Shown here piece by piece: positions 24,246-36,036 of a DNA stretch of 64,000 nt (the first letter of the stretch is position 1; every line of letters starts with the position of its first letter). The translations under genes were made by a program, and so were the position numbers. The stretch is from Monodelphis domestica (lineage: Eukaryota; Chordata; Mammalia; Didelphimorphia; Didelphidae), in assembly GCF_027887165.1 (NCBI RefSeq), contig NC_077229.1, positions 206,028,753 through 206,092,752 of the forward strand. The letters run 5' to 3'. Under the pieces are notes generated by a model. The model was not told the origin of the DNA, searched no databases, and saw only the letters and a program-made list of their open reading frames with translations.

Positions 24246-24644
24246 TTTTTTAGAAACCACAAAACCCAAAGATAGGCTCCACAGATAATAAGAAGCATCT
24301 CTCCATATATCCAAAATCAGCTCAAATTCTGATAACATTTTTTTATGAAAATATAATCCTGTTTTGCCTTAAAACTTGTTTAGTTATATAGGAATTCAAT
24401 TTGTGATTTCATGAATATAAGGAATTCCAGAATTAGGAAACCTTTTCTATAAATGCAAGACAGTACTTTCTGTACAATTTATGTTCTTTAGGAAGTTGCC
24501 TAAAGGACTGGTTGATTATTTGCCCAGCTTTCCATAATCTGTTTGAGTTAGAATTTGAATTCAAGTCTTCTTGACTCCAAAGACTCTTTCTAGTACCTCT
24601 ATACTGTGGGATTAAAAATAGATAAAAATTATTCTCCATGTTTC

Positions 24645-24800
24645 TAATCAATCAATAAACCAAACACTCAGTCATTAAGTATTTATTATGTGTCTATCAC
24701 TTTGCTAGGATCTGGGGATAATTAAAAAAAAAAAGAAAAACCTCAAACAACGTAAAATGAAATTTCTTCTGCCCTCAAGGAGCTTATATTCTATAGAAGG
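24645..24800 (-). mobile_element. L2-type 3' end, antisense
   Basis: CATTAAGTATTTATTATGTG, CACTTTGCTAGGATCTGGGG and TGCCCTCAAGGAGCTTATAT are in the reversed order of the L2 end. Confidence 0.75.
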
Positions 24801-24829
24801 AAACAACATGTACATATGCATATGCAGAT

Positions 24830-24925
24830 TCAATGGGTACATATATATAATATATTTCTTAGTATATTATTAAACAATATATAAAATATATTCATATGTA
24901 CACATCTAAATATATATTTTTATAA
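24830..24925. repeat. AT-rich low-complexity tract
   Basis: Mostly ATAT-type sequence with short interruptions and no gene signal. Confidence 0.7.
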
Positions 24926-26376
24926 AGACTTTTTTGGGAGGAAGCATCATTAGCATCTGAGGAAAGGCTCCATGTCAAAGGTGGTCTTTTATATTGATCT
25001 TTAGAAATAACTAAGGTTTTTCAGAGACAAATAAAAAGAAGAATCCTAGATCCAAGCCTACAAAGTATTTTTGAGTGTTCAAGGCAAGACTTAAAAGTTG
25101 TATTCTTCTCTACTGCACTCATGAAAGCATAAAACTTGTTATTTTTATTCCAAAGTGTAATGTAGCAGTCACATTTGTGGTTACTTATACTCCACAGGTT
25201 CATTTGTAAATTTACTAGAGGCTATAGTACAACCTTTCTGACTAAAATGGCTCCAAAGTTATAGTCATATCATTAAAATGAACGTACTTTGTAGTATCAT
25301 ATTCAATAGTTACACAATCTGCATATGTATGCATACACAGATGTATTTTTTATTTTAAAAAGTCATTTTTGTTCTTTTTGCTTACAAAAGATATCACAAG
25401 AAAGGTAGACCATACAAAAACCACTATAACCTCATTTGCATCGGGCATCATTTGACAGATACAAAGCTTTCTCAAAAAACCCTGTTCTTCATTGTTATGT
25501 ATCTATAAAAGTGTATTTACTGTCTGCTGTAGTCTGAGTCTTCACTGTAATACGTGTGACTTCATTTATTGCAAAACAAATTTTGCATTCTGGGAAGATG
25601 GCAGAATAGGACAAAAGATTACCTCACTCTCCAAATTCTCCCACAAAGGTTTAAAAATAGTTCCTCTGACTGAACTTTAAAGCAGTAAAAGTGTTTTAGA
25701 AACAATTGTCCAATGTGAGACAATGTGAGGAGATATAAAATAAAACCCACATAAATTATCAGCATTTCTATATCACTAGCAATGAAAAGATCATGAGATA
25801 ACCTACTTAAATTAGCCATAGATAGAATAAAATACCTAGGAACATATCTCCCCAAACAAATCCAGAAACATGAACAGAAGTATAAAACATTTTTTATAGA
25901 ACTAAAGTCAGATTTAAATAATTGGGGAAATGCTAATTGTTCATGGTGAGCTGAACCAATGTAATTAAAAATGACAATTCTACCTAATCTACTTATTCAA
26001 TACTATCCCACTTAAATTACCAAAAAGCTATTTTATTGAATCAGAGAAAATAATAAATTAATTTGCAAAAATGGTAAAAAATATCAACAGAAATAGTGAA
26101 AAACAAATTTAAGAAAAGAAGTCTTATTAGTACATGATTTCAAACCATATTACAAAGCATTGATTATCAAAACTATCTGGTACTGGCTCAGATAGAAAAG
26201 TAGATCAGTGAAATAGAATAGACATTCAATAAACAGTTATAAAAGATTATAGTAACCTTGTGTTTGAAAAAGATAAAGTTTCACATCTTTGAAATAATTT
26301 ACTATTTGATAAGAAATTTTGGTAACACTGGAAAGCAGTTCTGAAGAAATTAGATATAAACCATTATCTTACACCA

Positions 26377-26625
26377 TTGACCAAGGTAAGATCAAAATGG
26401 ATATGTGACCTTGGCATAAAGGGAGATATTATAAGCAAATTAGAAGAACAGGAAACATATTACCTATCAGATTTATGGATAGAAGAATTTATGAATAAAC
26501 AAGAGATAGAAAACATAAAATGTAAAATGAATAATTTTGACTTTATTATGTTAAAAAGGTTTAGTACACATAAAAATAATGTAGACAAGATTCGAAGGAA
26601 AGCAATGTGTTGGGGAAAAATATAG
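26377..26625 (+). pseudogene. L1 ORF2 C-terminal fragment
   Basis: The 82-codon frame matches, with many changes, the ORF2 segment found at 38486-38932 (minus) and 63714-63935 (plus): VRSKWICDLGIKGDIISKLE against the ISKLG- and YLSDLW-containing block. It lacks all catalytic domains and is a broken piece of the L1 spanning it. Confidence 0.85.
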
Positions 26626-26818
26626 TCTTTCAAAAAGGTCTCATATCTAAAATATGTAGAGAACTTTGTTAAATGTATAAGAATTGGAGTCATTCCCCAA
26701 TTGATAGTTGAAAGATGAATAGACAGTTTTTGGATGATGAAATAAAAGATGATGAAATTTCATATATCATATGAAAAATTGCCCTAAATCATTATTGACT
26801 AGGGACATGCAAATGAAA

Positions 26819-26993
26819 ACAGCTTTAGACCATCTTCCCCCAAAGCTTTAATGGACAGAGAGCACTTTATCTTCCACACCACAGCTTTTACTCTCTGTCC
26901 CCCCTCCTTCATCCAATCCATTCATGCAAAATGCGATGTGGGGTAGGATGAGCTTGGGGAGGATGAGTCTGGGGAGTGGATTCTATCTACACA
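26819..26993. other. Non-L1 block inside the L1 copy
   Basis: L1 sequence is continuous up to ATGCAAATGAAAAC and again from CACCTATTGGATTAACTAAA. Between them about 175 bases are unlike the matching L1 interval, which is about 20 bases in sister copies. The block is GC-richer than its surroundings (for example CTGTCCCCCCTCCTTC and GGGGAGGATGAGTCTGGGGA). Family not recognised; it could be a fragment of an LTR or other repeat. Confidence 0.55.
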
Positions 26994-28104
26994 ACACCTA
27001 TTGGATTAACTAAAAAGATAAAAGGGCAAAATCACAAATGTTAGAGGGAATGCAAAAAAAAAAAAATAGGGACACTAACACATTGTCCACATAATGAAAC
27101 TGTGAACTGATCTAGCCATTTTGGAGAGCATTCTGGAATTATACTCAAAGAGTTATAAGACTATGAATTCCCTTTGACCTGGTAATACCAATATTAGGTT
27201 TATTTCCTAAGGTGATCATGGAAAAAGGAAAAGAAACAATAGGTTCCAAAATATTTATAGTACCTCTTTTTGTGGTGGTGAAGAATTGGAAAATGAAGGG
27301 ATGTCCATCAAATAGAGAATGGCTGAACTAGTTGTAGTATATGATTGTAATGGAATACTAATATACCATAAGATATTACAAATAAGATAATAACAAAAAA
27401 CCTGGAAAGTCTTAAATATAGTGACTCAGAATGAAGTGAGCAGAACCAGGAGATTGCTGTACACAGTAACAACAACAATATATGATAATCAACTGTAAAT
27501 GACAACTATTATCAACAAGACAAGGAACTAGGACAACTTCAAGGGACTCATGACCAAAAAGGATATCCACAACCATAAAAGAAACACATGGAGTCTGAAG
27601 GCAGATTGAATCATACCATTCTTCACTTCATTTCCTCCTGGAACTTTTCTCTAATTTAAGCAATCTGTCTTGTTTTACACCATGACAAACATAGAAATAT
27701 GTATTATAAAATAATATATGTACAACCTAAATTATATCACCTGCCTTCTGGGGAAGGAGGAAGGGTAGGAGGGTGGGAAGGAGGGGAAAGAGGTAGAAGG
27801 AAGAAAAAATATATAGTAAAAAAAAAGATCAAATAGTGACTTAGGTGCTTTTCTAAGGTTGTATCAATGTACCTATCTCTTTTGGTTATTCTTCAAAAGT
27901 GTCTTCAAAAAAGACACTTTTCATCTTTGGCAGCTTTCTGGAAGTACATAAAACTTTGAAGTTGTTTTAATCTTCATTTCTCTTAGTGTTAGTAATTTGG
28001 TATGATAATTCATGAGGTTGTCAATATTTGTAATTCTTTGAAGAAATGTTTATTAATACTCATATCTATTGAGGGAGGCACAACTTGCACATTTATGTTA
28101 ATCC

Positions 28105-28315
28105 CTATAGATTTTCTTTTTTAAAAAATCCCTCTTACAATTAATACTAAGTACTAGTTCCAAGGCAGAAGAGCAGTAAGGGCCAGGCAATTGTTTAAGT
28201 GACTTGCTTAGGGTCACATAGCTAGGAAATGTCTGAGATCAGATTTGAATCTAGGACCTCCTTTTTCTAGACTTGGTTCTCTATTCTCTGAGCCACCCAT
28301 CTGCCCTCTCCTATT
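28105..28315 (-). mobile_element. SINE1-type SINE, antisense
   Basis: CAAGGCAGAAGAGCAGTAAG, GACTTGCTTAGGGTCACATA, GCTAGGAAATGTCTGAG and CTGAGCCACCCATCTGCCCT are the reversed core and head; the reversed 3' end (ATTAATACTAAGTACTAGTT) precedes them. Confidence 0.92.
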
Positions 28316-28361
28316 GGTAGTTTCCTTCGTTAGGTGTTTGGTCTTTTTCATGTAAAAACTT

Positions 28362-28505
28362 CATAGAAACATAGATTTAGAGTTGGAGAGGACCATGGAG
28401 GCCATCTGGTCCAATTCACTCATTTTATACATCAAGAAACTGAAATCCCTGGAGCAAAAAATCACACAATTGATAAGTGTCAGAAGTGACAGTTGAACTG
28501 AGATT
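28362..28505 (-). mobile_element. THER1/MIR-type SINE, antisense
   Basis: ATAGATTTAGAGTTGGAGAG, GGACCATGGAGGCCATCTGG and CATCAAGAAACTGAAATCCC are the reversed THER1 tail and core. Confidence 0.75.
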
Positions 28506-28598
28506 TAAAGTTCTTTTTTTCTGTTAGTTTTATGTAATCAAAATTGTTTTATCTTTGGTGATCTCTTCTATTTCTTATTTATAAAAATTATTCCCTTA

Positions 28599-29804
28599 AT
28601 TTATGACCAAACAAGAGATGGGGAATATTATAAGATGTAAAATTTTGATTATATTAAATTAAAAAGTTTTTGAACAAACAAAACCAATGCAACCAATATT
28701 AGAAAGGAAACGACAAACTTGGGGGGATGGATTTATAACAAATTTCTCTGATAAAGTCCTCATTTCTCAAATATATAAAGAACTAAGTCAAATTTGTAAG
28801 AATCCAAGTCATTCCTCAATTGATAAATGGTCAAAATATTTGAATAGGCAGTTTTTAGATAAATTAAAGCTATCAAAAATTATATGAAAAAATGTTATAA
28901 ATCACTCTTTATTAAAGAAATGCAAATTAAAATAACTCAGTTACCACCTATCAGAGTGGCCAATATTACAGTAAAGGAAAATGATAAGTGTTAGAGGGGA
29001 TATGGTAACATTGGGACACTAATGTATTCTCAGTGGAGTTGTGAAGTGATCCAACCATTCTGGAGAGCAATTTGGAAATGTGCCCAAAGGGCTATAAAAG
29101 AATGCATATCCTTTGATCCAGTAATATCACTACTAGGTCTACATCCCAAAGAGAAAAAAAATGGGAAAGGACTTATTTGCACACAAATATTTATAGCTTC
29201 TCTTTTTGTGGTGGCAAAGAATTGGAAACTAAAGAAATGTCCCTCAATTGGGGAATGGCTGAGAAATTGTGGTACATGATGGTAATGGAATACTATTGTT
29301 CTATAAGAAATGATGAATGGGATGATTTTAGAAAGAGCTGGAAAGACCTACATGAACTGATGCAGAAGGAAATAAACAAGACCAGGAAAAACATTGTATA
29401 CAGTAACAGCAATATTGTGGAATGATCAAAATGTAATACAGTTTGCTACTAACAGCAATACAATGATCCAGAACAATTCTGAGGGACTTATGAAAAATAA
29501 TGCTATTTGCCTCCAGAGAAAAAAAATTGTTAGATTAAGAATACAAATAGAAACATAAGATTTATCACTTGTTGATTTTGATATATTATTTTAGGGCTTT
29601 GGTTTTATAAGATTATTCACTTACAAAAATGAATTGCATGGAAACATGCTTTACAAGATAATACATTTATAACACAGATGGAATTGTTTGTTAGCTCCAG
29701 GGGTGGGGGCAGGAGGAAAGTAGGGAGAGGGCCAGAGACAATTTGAATTATATGACTGGAAAATTCATGTTTAAATTTGTTATTAAAATTTTTTTAAGTT
29801 TAAT
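28599..29804 (+). mobile_element. 5'-truncated L1 with target-site duplication
   Basis: The copy starts inside the late part of ORF2 (AAACAAGAGATGGGGAATAT...) and ends in the 3' UTR and tail (AAATTTGTTATTAAAATTTT). The flanks carry AATTATTCCCTTA at 28586-28598 and AATTCTTCCCTTA at 29805-29817, 12 of 13 identical. This is a classic target-primed insertion signature. ORF2 C-terminal frames at 28687-28887 and 29022-29425 are broken by stops and indels. Confidence 0.9.
29022..29425 (+). pseudogene. L1 ORF2 C-terminal remnant
   Basis: Overlapping frames include WSCEVIQPFWRAIW, SLLGLHPKEK and NWKLKKCPSIGEWL, then YYCSIRNDEWDDFRKSWKDL. The same blocks occur in the antisense full-length L1 at 37936-38330 (for example PSIGEWLNKLWY and VMEYYCAKRN). 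Frame changes show it is inactive. Confidence 0.85.
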
Positions 29805-29969
29805 AATTCTTCCCTTAGAGTTTAAAAAAGTATTTCCTTCCATTTCTCTCTATTTTTAAAATGTTATGACCTTTTATATTTAGATCATGTATCCACCTTG
29901 AATTTATGGTGGTATATGTGTATATAGAGTTGATCAAAACCTATATTTCCCCAAACAATTTCATTCAGT

Positions 29970-30110
29970 CTTCCTTCCTTCCTTCCTTCATTTCCTTTTA
30001 TCTTTCTTCCTTCCTTCTTTTCCTTTTTTCTTCCTTCCTTCCTTCCTTCCTTCCTTCCTTCCTTCCTTCCTTCCTTCCTTCCTTCCTTCCTTCCTTCCTT
30101 CCTTCCTTCT
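29970..30110. repeat. (TTCC)n microsatellite
   Basis: TTCC units with TTTC/TTTT interruptions near 29990-30030, then about 80 bases of pure TTCC. The RKEG and SFLP frames are artefacts. Confidence 0.97.
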
Positions 30111-30234
30111 TCTATTTGTGCTCTGGAATAGACAATAGGGTCACAAAATTTCAGAGCTATTAATATCTCATCTAATTGAAGTCTCTTATTACAGATAAGG
30201 AATCTGGAGTACACAGAGGTTAAATAAGAATGTA

Positions 30235-30385
30235 ACTAATAAGAACTTAATGAGCACCTACTATGTGCTTGGCATTATCTGAGTCACTGTGAAATGAAAA
30301 GTTAGATCCTGACTTCAAGGACTTACTGTCTATTGGGATGAAAAACTCCAAAACATGGAACAATTAGAGAATAATGCAACACAAT
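30235..30385 (-). mobile_element. L2-type 3' end, antisense
   Basis: TTAATGAGCACCTACTATGT, GCTTGGCATTATCTGAGTCA and GACTTCAAGGACTTACTGTC are in reversed L2 order. Confidence 0.8.
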
Positions 30386-31955
30386 ATATAACTAATATAA
30401 CACAGTGTATTTGAACACTAAATGTTATGGGAGCCCAAAGGAGAACAGAAAGATGTTTGGGGACCAATCTAGAAAGTGAAAGCTTAGGGGTACTGGTGAT
30501 GATTTACTGGTTAGCACTGAAGAACATGTAGGGTAGCTACTTTATCCTTATAAAATGAACCCCCTTTGAGACCTTGAATGATCAAGAGCCCTCAGATGTG
30601 AGAGTGAAAAGTGGGCACCTTATTTAATACTGAACATGCTGTGTATTCTCACATGTTTTCAAAAGAGACCACTATAAAGAAAGAAAAGCTATGAGTGCCA
30701 TTATACATACCACACTATGCCTGAGCTGAATGAAATGATCAATAGCCTTCCCCCCAGGAAAGCATCTGAATTGTCTCATCAGTGAAGATGAAAGTTTGCT
30801 GTCATCCTCACATTTTCCACAAAGGAAAGGGGAATAGTTCTCTGCTCAAAGGGAGTGATGCTGGTCATATTCTCAGGTTGTGGTTTTTTTTTTTTTTATG
30901 TTTTGTCCCTTTATAAGAAAACATCTTGCTAGAAGACTAAGAAAATAACTCACAGTTTAAGGTCCCCTCTCATATTATCCATTAGCTAGACAATTTTTCT
31001 TTTGACTAATTTTGCTGAACTAATTTTAGTCTCAGAGATAACCAAAGCTGTGACCAAATAATAGAAACTAGTAGAAATCAATCTTGGGGGCCTTTCTTTC
31101 TTTTCTGTTTTTAAAATTCCAGCCTATTAGTGCCTTACTTTTCCCAAGTTTATAAGGTTAAAAAGTTAAAAAAATATTTGAGACCCCTTTAATACATTTG
31201 AAATAATTACTGAATGCATAGTAGCTTTTTTCTATAACAAAATTTCTCAATCAACTGATACCGAGTAGTACAAATATTTCATTGTAAATTTTAATAATAC
31301 AGTATGTTTCCATTTACTTTTTCTATTTAGTATCAGTTAATTGAAAAAAAGTACATGATTGCAAATGATATTATGGATTCAGTAATCATTTTAAATTTGA
31401 CAAGAATTTTCTCAGAAGGAGGTTGTGCTCACTTGAGAAGGAAAGAGAGATATCCTAGTTGTTTATGGGCTTGGGAACAAGTTCTATCTATATTTTTATA
31501 GATCCAGTAAGGTCTTTCGTATATCTGATGGTTTGTTTTCCTGAGAAATTGTGAAGAAGTAGAAAGCCCTTTTCCTTTTGTTATGTGGACCTAGACATGA
31601 GGCAAATTCTAATGCTTCTAGGGAGCAAACTGCATGGAAACATATGAGAAGATCTGATCCATGTGAATATCGAGTTTTTGTTCTGGGTCTTGAGTTACAA
31701 ATGAATTTACATGTGTTCATCATAGCAGCATCTCCATACTTTTGAAACATAGTAATCCATATATGCATGTATACATATATATGTTTGAGATTATTTACTC
31801 TATATAAGATATCTTAACTTATTTATCATAGATCATGTGGTATATTTGTTGAAACTAACTCAAGGTCAAAATGACAAAGATTGGTCCACATAAAGATTTC
31901 CTAATGCTTTACCATACCAGATTGGCTATGGCTGCATTAAAAAGATAATCTGTCC
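30386..31955. other. Spacer, nothing recognised
   Basis: Non-repeat AT-rich sequence. The 90-codon minus frame at 31496-31768 has no recognisable motif or splice context. Confidence 0.4.
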
Positions 31956-31957
31956 TA

Positions 31958-32190
31958 GTTCAAATAGCATGCTAGACCTAGCATGAAGATATGAACCCCA
32001 CCTATTCACCTTCACAGATGTGTGACCATGGATAAATCATTTAACTTCTCTAAGATTCAATTCTCTCACATGAAAAATGGTGCCAAGATTAATTATTTTA
32101 CTTAACTGAAAGGGTTGTGGAAAGAGGGGAAAATGTAAATCTGTGATGCTTATTATACCAAATACTTACCTCTATCTGGCATTCAAAGAA
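31958..32190 (+). mobile_element. MIR/THER1-type SINE
   Basis: CAGATGTGTGACCATGGATA, AATCATTTAACTTCTCTAAG and ATTCTCTCACATGAAAAATG form the sense core and tail of a MIR-like SINE. Confidence 0.7.
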
Positions 32191-32489
32191 GGTAGTACTG
32201 ACAGTGATTGCTACATTTGGATGCAGACTTTTCAGGGAAAAGACTTGAATTTGCAATGGCAACCTTTGTTAATAGGATCTGCCTGAAACTCCATCCAAAA
32301 TATTAAGAATAAGAGACAGAGAGAAGTCTCTAAATTTGTCTTGATTAGCTAGTAGAACTGCAATATGTGAAATTTAAAGTATCCTGTTTTAGGGCTTGAG
32401 TAAAGTTCTTTTAGTCCAGCTGAGAAAAGAAAGTCCTCAAGCCAGATTTCCCTGCCATTTTACAATATGTTGTGATATGAGCTGACAGA

Positions 32490-32725
32490 CAGACATAGAT
32501 GTAGTGCTAAGCGCTAGAGATAAAAGAACAAGCAAGTGACTTAATTCTTGACTTCAGGGAGCTAAGAATCTAATGGGAGAAGACAACACATAAAAAGGAG
32601 TTGGAAGGGAGGGAAGGGGAGGCACATGGATAAGGAAATGGGGTGGAAATAGGTAGCAAATCCAATTCCAGGGCAATATTAAGGCAAGAAAACATGCCTA
32701 TTAGGACCTCATTTCCCAAAGGTGC
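32490..32725 (-). mobile_element. L2-type remnant, antisense
   Basis: TAGTGCTAAGCGCTAGAGAT, TTCAGGGAGCTAAGAATCTA and GGGAGAAGACAACACAT are the reversed L2 end and adjacent 3' region. Confidence 0.7.
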
Positions 32726-32919
32726 AGTCCAAGGTTTTTGGCAGGGATGAGATGATGATAACGGCTAGAGTTCAAGCAGGATGGTGTGGACATGACATTA
32801 TTTATCTGTGCTTCTGACAAAAAAGCTCTTAGAACATACTAGATTAGCTTCAACTTGGCATCTAAGGATCTATGTTAGAGTGATGCCACAGAGGTATCCA
32901 TAGTCCCAATAGAATTTTC

Positions 32920-33030
32920 TTCTTGAGAATAGGACCAGTTTCAATTTTGTATTTGTATCCCTAGCTACTGTAATAACGCCTGTTATATTGTAGGTCCTTA
33001 ATACATTCTTATTAAGTGATTGCCTGACAC
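32920..33030 (+). mobile_element. L2-type 3' end, sense
   Basis: TTGTATTTGTATCCCTAGCT, TATTGTAGGTCCTTAATACA and TTCTTATTAAGTGATTG are the sense L2 terminal block. It ends just before the candidate exon at 33062. Confidence 0.65.
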
Positions 33031-33061
33031 TTCAGAGGTTTCCTCACTACATTCCCCCAAG

Positions 33062-33177
33062 CTGGAACATTTACAACTTCTGACAGCAATAGAAGAAGGA
33101 ATTCCCCATATGTCCTGCCAGCCCCTGAGAATGTCCTTCCCCAGTCTAATTATTGGGTACCACCCTCCTTTCCTGAG
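33062..33177 (+). CDS. Candidate internal coding exon, gene unknown
   Basis: A pyrimidine-rich tract ending TACATTCCCCCAAG precedes the segment, and it ends in a strong donor, CCTGAG/GTAAGA. In the frame starting at 33064 it encodes 38 codons without a stop, containing RRRNSPYVLPAPENVLPQSN and WVPPSFPE. The last codon is complete at the donor (phase 0). The candidate exon at 36037 also begins in phase 0, so the two join without a frame break. No domain is recognised. The other plus-strand frame through ATG at about 33110 is also open, so a chance frame cannot be excluded. An upstream exon would have to end one base into a codon; none was identified. Inference only. Confidence 0.3.
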
Positions 33178-33529
33178 GTAAGAGCCAGATATTTTAGGAA
33201 ATCCCTACATTTCTTATTTTTAACAGACTGACCAAGAAAGAACCTTTCCTCTCAGTTTTGTTCCCTCAACATACCTAAGCTAAGGCCAGAGTTGTTTTTA
33301 TGCTTATGTCTTTGGAGATTGATACATTAGAAAAATATTTTCTTTATCTCACGATGGAATTGTGTAAAGCTTTAGGCTAACTATAGTTTCCATTGATTTG
33401 TGGATTTGAAGGAGATAATTTTTACCAAAATATATAGAAGTAGATATTGAGTGAATTCTCATCAGTAGTATGAGATACTCAAAAGTGATAAGAACCAATA
33501 GAAAGATTATGTCAAATTCTGCACTCTGT

Positions 33530-33850
33530 GGCTAAAGAGAAGATACCAATAACTCAAGGCATCAGGAAAGGCTTCCTGTAGATGGTGGAATCTGAGCAAA
33601 GTTTTCAAAAATTTTCAGGAAATTCAGAAGGATAATATGATGAAGAAGAACATTCCCAAACCTGGGGGAGCCAGCAGTAAAGAGGCACCAAGAAAGAAGT
33701 TGGAGCATTTTGTTCAAGAGATAGCTAAGTGTAAGAAGCTTGGAAAGTTAGAAAGGAGCTCTCCCCAGATATCTGACTGTCACTTCAATGAGTCACTTCA
33801 AGACCGAAGCACTAAAATGGAAGGGAGAAAAAAGAGAATGCAGAAATAGC
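33530..33850 (-). mobile_element. Probable L2-type remnant, antisense
   Basis: AGGAAAGGCTTCCTGTAGAT and GGTGGAATCTGAGCAAAG recall the reversed L2-associated block also seen at 61395. The 70-codon plus frame at 33637-33849 lies inside it, is lysine-rich, and is not recognised as a gene. Confidence 0.45.
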
Positions 33851-33899
33851 TGGTTTGTAAGATCTACCTTCAGTAGAAAACATGTGGCTCGATACTAAA

Positions 33900-33975
33900 T
33901 TAAGATTGTAGAAAGTCATAGCTGGAAGGGACTTTAGAGATCTCTAGTGCATTGCCCTAACTTTTGTTCATTTTC
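33900..33975 (-). mobile_element. THER1 tail fragment, antisense
   Basis: AAGTCATAGCTGGAAGGGAC followed by TTTAGAGATCTCTAGTGCA is the reversed SINE tail. Confidence 0.55.
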
Positions 33976-34319
33976 TGTCAGTGGTTCCACTTAGTTTTGA
34001 TTCCAGGAACACCATGGAACAACATTGCTTAGCGTTCCCAGGATAAGCTCATCCCCTGAAATGTCATCATCATGCAACTAACTCAGCTTTGATATTGAAT
34101 ACCTTTTCAGCATCCTCAGATGCCTCTCCCTTCTGCTTAGAAGGCTGGAGTGTTGAGCATTAAATTTCTCCCAAAGGTTTTCTTTATAGAGGGCTCACAA
34201 CTTTCCAGGTAACTAACTCTTCTTCATCTTCCATTAGTGTCTTTACTTGCTTTTCACTCCAAACCACATCATATCCCCACACTAGAGGAATATCTCCCTT
34301 TTTAACTTCCTTTTCTGTA

Positions 34320-34445
34320 TTGTCTTTCCCTATAAGATTGCAAGCTTTTTGAGGACAGGGACTATCTTCTTTTTTGTTACTTGAATTGCCAGTGCTTATT
34401 AAGTACCAAGCATGTAGTAAGCATTTAATAAATATTTATTTGATT
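34320..34445 (+). mobile_element. L2-type 3' end, sense
   Basis: AGATTGCAAGCTTTTTGAGG, ACAGGGACTATCTTC and TAGTAAGCATTTAATAAATA are typical of the sense L2 end. Confidence 0.8.
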
Positions 34446-34665
34446 TCATGAGGCTAAGCAACATTCCCAACATCACATAGCTAATTAGTGACAGGCTCAA
34501 GGCTAGGACTCTGTTCTTCAACCTCTTTTCCTTACTTCACTGCCTATGTGATCTTAAAAAGTCTTTTAAACTCTCTAGGCCTCATTTTCCTAATTTGAAA
34601 AATAAAGGAGTTGGACTGGATGACCTTCAAAGTCCCTTCTAGCTCTAGGTCAATAAGCCTTCAAC
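34446..34665 (+). mobile_element. MIR/THER1-type SINE pieces
   Basis: First a reversed core (CACATAGCTAATTAGTGACA). Then, from about 34540, a sense THER1 end: TGCCTATGTGATCTTAAAAA, CTAGGCCTCATTTTCCTAA, GGAGTTGGACTGGATGACCT and AGTCCCTTCTAGCTCTAGG. Confidence 0.75.
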
Positions 34666-35761
34666 CAAATTCCAATGTACTTGGCTTTTAGAACTAGAGC
34701 TGGAAGGAATTAATTTCAATATTGAACTTCTTTTTGAGGAGGGCAGTTTATTAGTTTATCAAATCGTTGGAAAAGAGGATCAAAGTTATTCTGTAGATGT
34801 TAATTCCCATCTTATTCTCTATTTTCATCTCTCTTTATCTCTTCTTCATAGTGACTTTCTCCATTGTAGTTTTACTATATCATTGGTCAGCATAAAAAAA
34901 TTAAATGAGAATTTTGGGAGAGTTTTACAGAAAATGCAGATGACACATGAAGGTCAACAGATGACACAGAAAACATTTAGAAAGTTGGAAGTGTATAAAA
35001 TATATGTATAATATTGTATAATATCAACATATTTTATGTTCTGATACCATAAATATGCACAACTTATTTTTTAAAACATAAATAAAAAGTTAAAGTTTAC
35101 AAAAAGGACACAAAAGCCAGCAGATGGCACATAAAGGCTAGAAATGCTAACATTGACCTCTATATAACCAGTGATCAAATACTCGAACTGAAATTTACAA
35201 TAAGGTACTGTAAACACTCCATAAAATAAAAAGAAAAAATTCAAACTTCTTCTCTTATATGAAGGGAGGACCAAAAATTTTATGTGGATTTTCAAGATCT
35301 CCATGGCACTGTCCCTCTAACCCCTTTGAACCCAGCAGTAAGAAAGGGATACCTGTACTCGGGTTTCCTCTTGGTAGTTCATTAATCCTTTTAATGACTC
35401 TTCTTTCCTATCCCAACCATTCTCCTACTACCTGAAATCATCACCATCCTGAATAAACTGTTAGGAAACTTACATTTAAGAAACTAATAGACTAAGAAGA
35501 TAAGAAAAGCTGTCCTGTGGCTACAAAGTAATCTACCTACAACAACAAAAATAATTACTTTGTTCAAGTGATGCAAAATGCCTAATATGACAGACACTGA
35601 GGAATCAATATTCTGAATCAACAGTAGCTCTTCTTATCATTTCCAAGACATACAACATCTGCTTCCTCCAGCTAATGGTATGCTCAGCTAGTAGAGACAG
35701 TGTCAGCTCAGTTCTATTGGTTATGATTCAGTGGTGATAGAGAAATGAAAATTTCTGCTTC

Positions 35762-35850
35762 TGTTACTGAGCCATTAATTTATCAATCAATTAACATTTA
35801 TTGTCTGCCATATGTCTGCCCTCAAAAGGATTACAATCTAGTAGAGTTTA
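35762..35850 (-). mobile_element. L2-type 3' end, antisense
   Basis: ATCAATTAACATTTATTGTC, CATATGTCTGCCCTCAAAAG and GATTACAATCTAGTAGAG are the reversed L2 end. Confidence 0.65.
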
Positions 35851-36036
35851 TAATCTAATGGATTTTAGATTATAATTATAACATTATATTATTAATACAA
35901 ATCATTCAATGATATATTAAATTAAAACAAATCAGTGACTCACTTTACTTATTATAAAAATGGACAAGTTGTGTCACAATTTTGATGGTTCATCACATTG
36001 ATCAACATTTGCACTTTTCTTTCCTTTTGCATTTAG

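Larger units (their letters stand above)
25589..27835 (+). mobile_element. Internally deleted L1
   Basis: The start TCTGGGAAGATGGCAGAATA looks like an L1 5' end with the YY1-like AAGATGGC at 25595-25602. After only about 140 bases the sequence jumps to the late ORF2 region (AAAATAAAACCCACATAAAT near 25740, matching the block after the RT domain). It then continues to a 3' UTR with a purine-rich GGAGGAAGGGTAGG tract and an A-rich end. ORF1, the endonuclease and the RT core are missing. A frame at 26377-26625 is the C-terminal ORF2 region. Ends are approximate and no clear target duplication was found. Confidence 0.75.

Noticed and set aside
29885..30214. Frames of 85 and 109 codons
   Set aside because: TTCC repeat artefacts.
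32170..32290. Minus-strand segment with a strong donor (GATAGAG/GTAAGTATT)
   Set aside because: The open frame is short, with a stop upstream, and the good acceptor lies in a different, closed frame.
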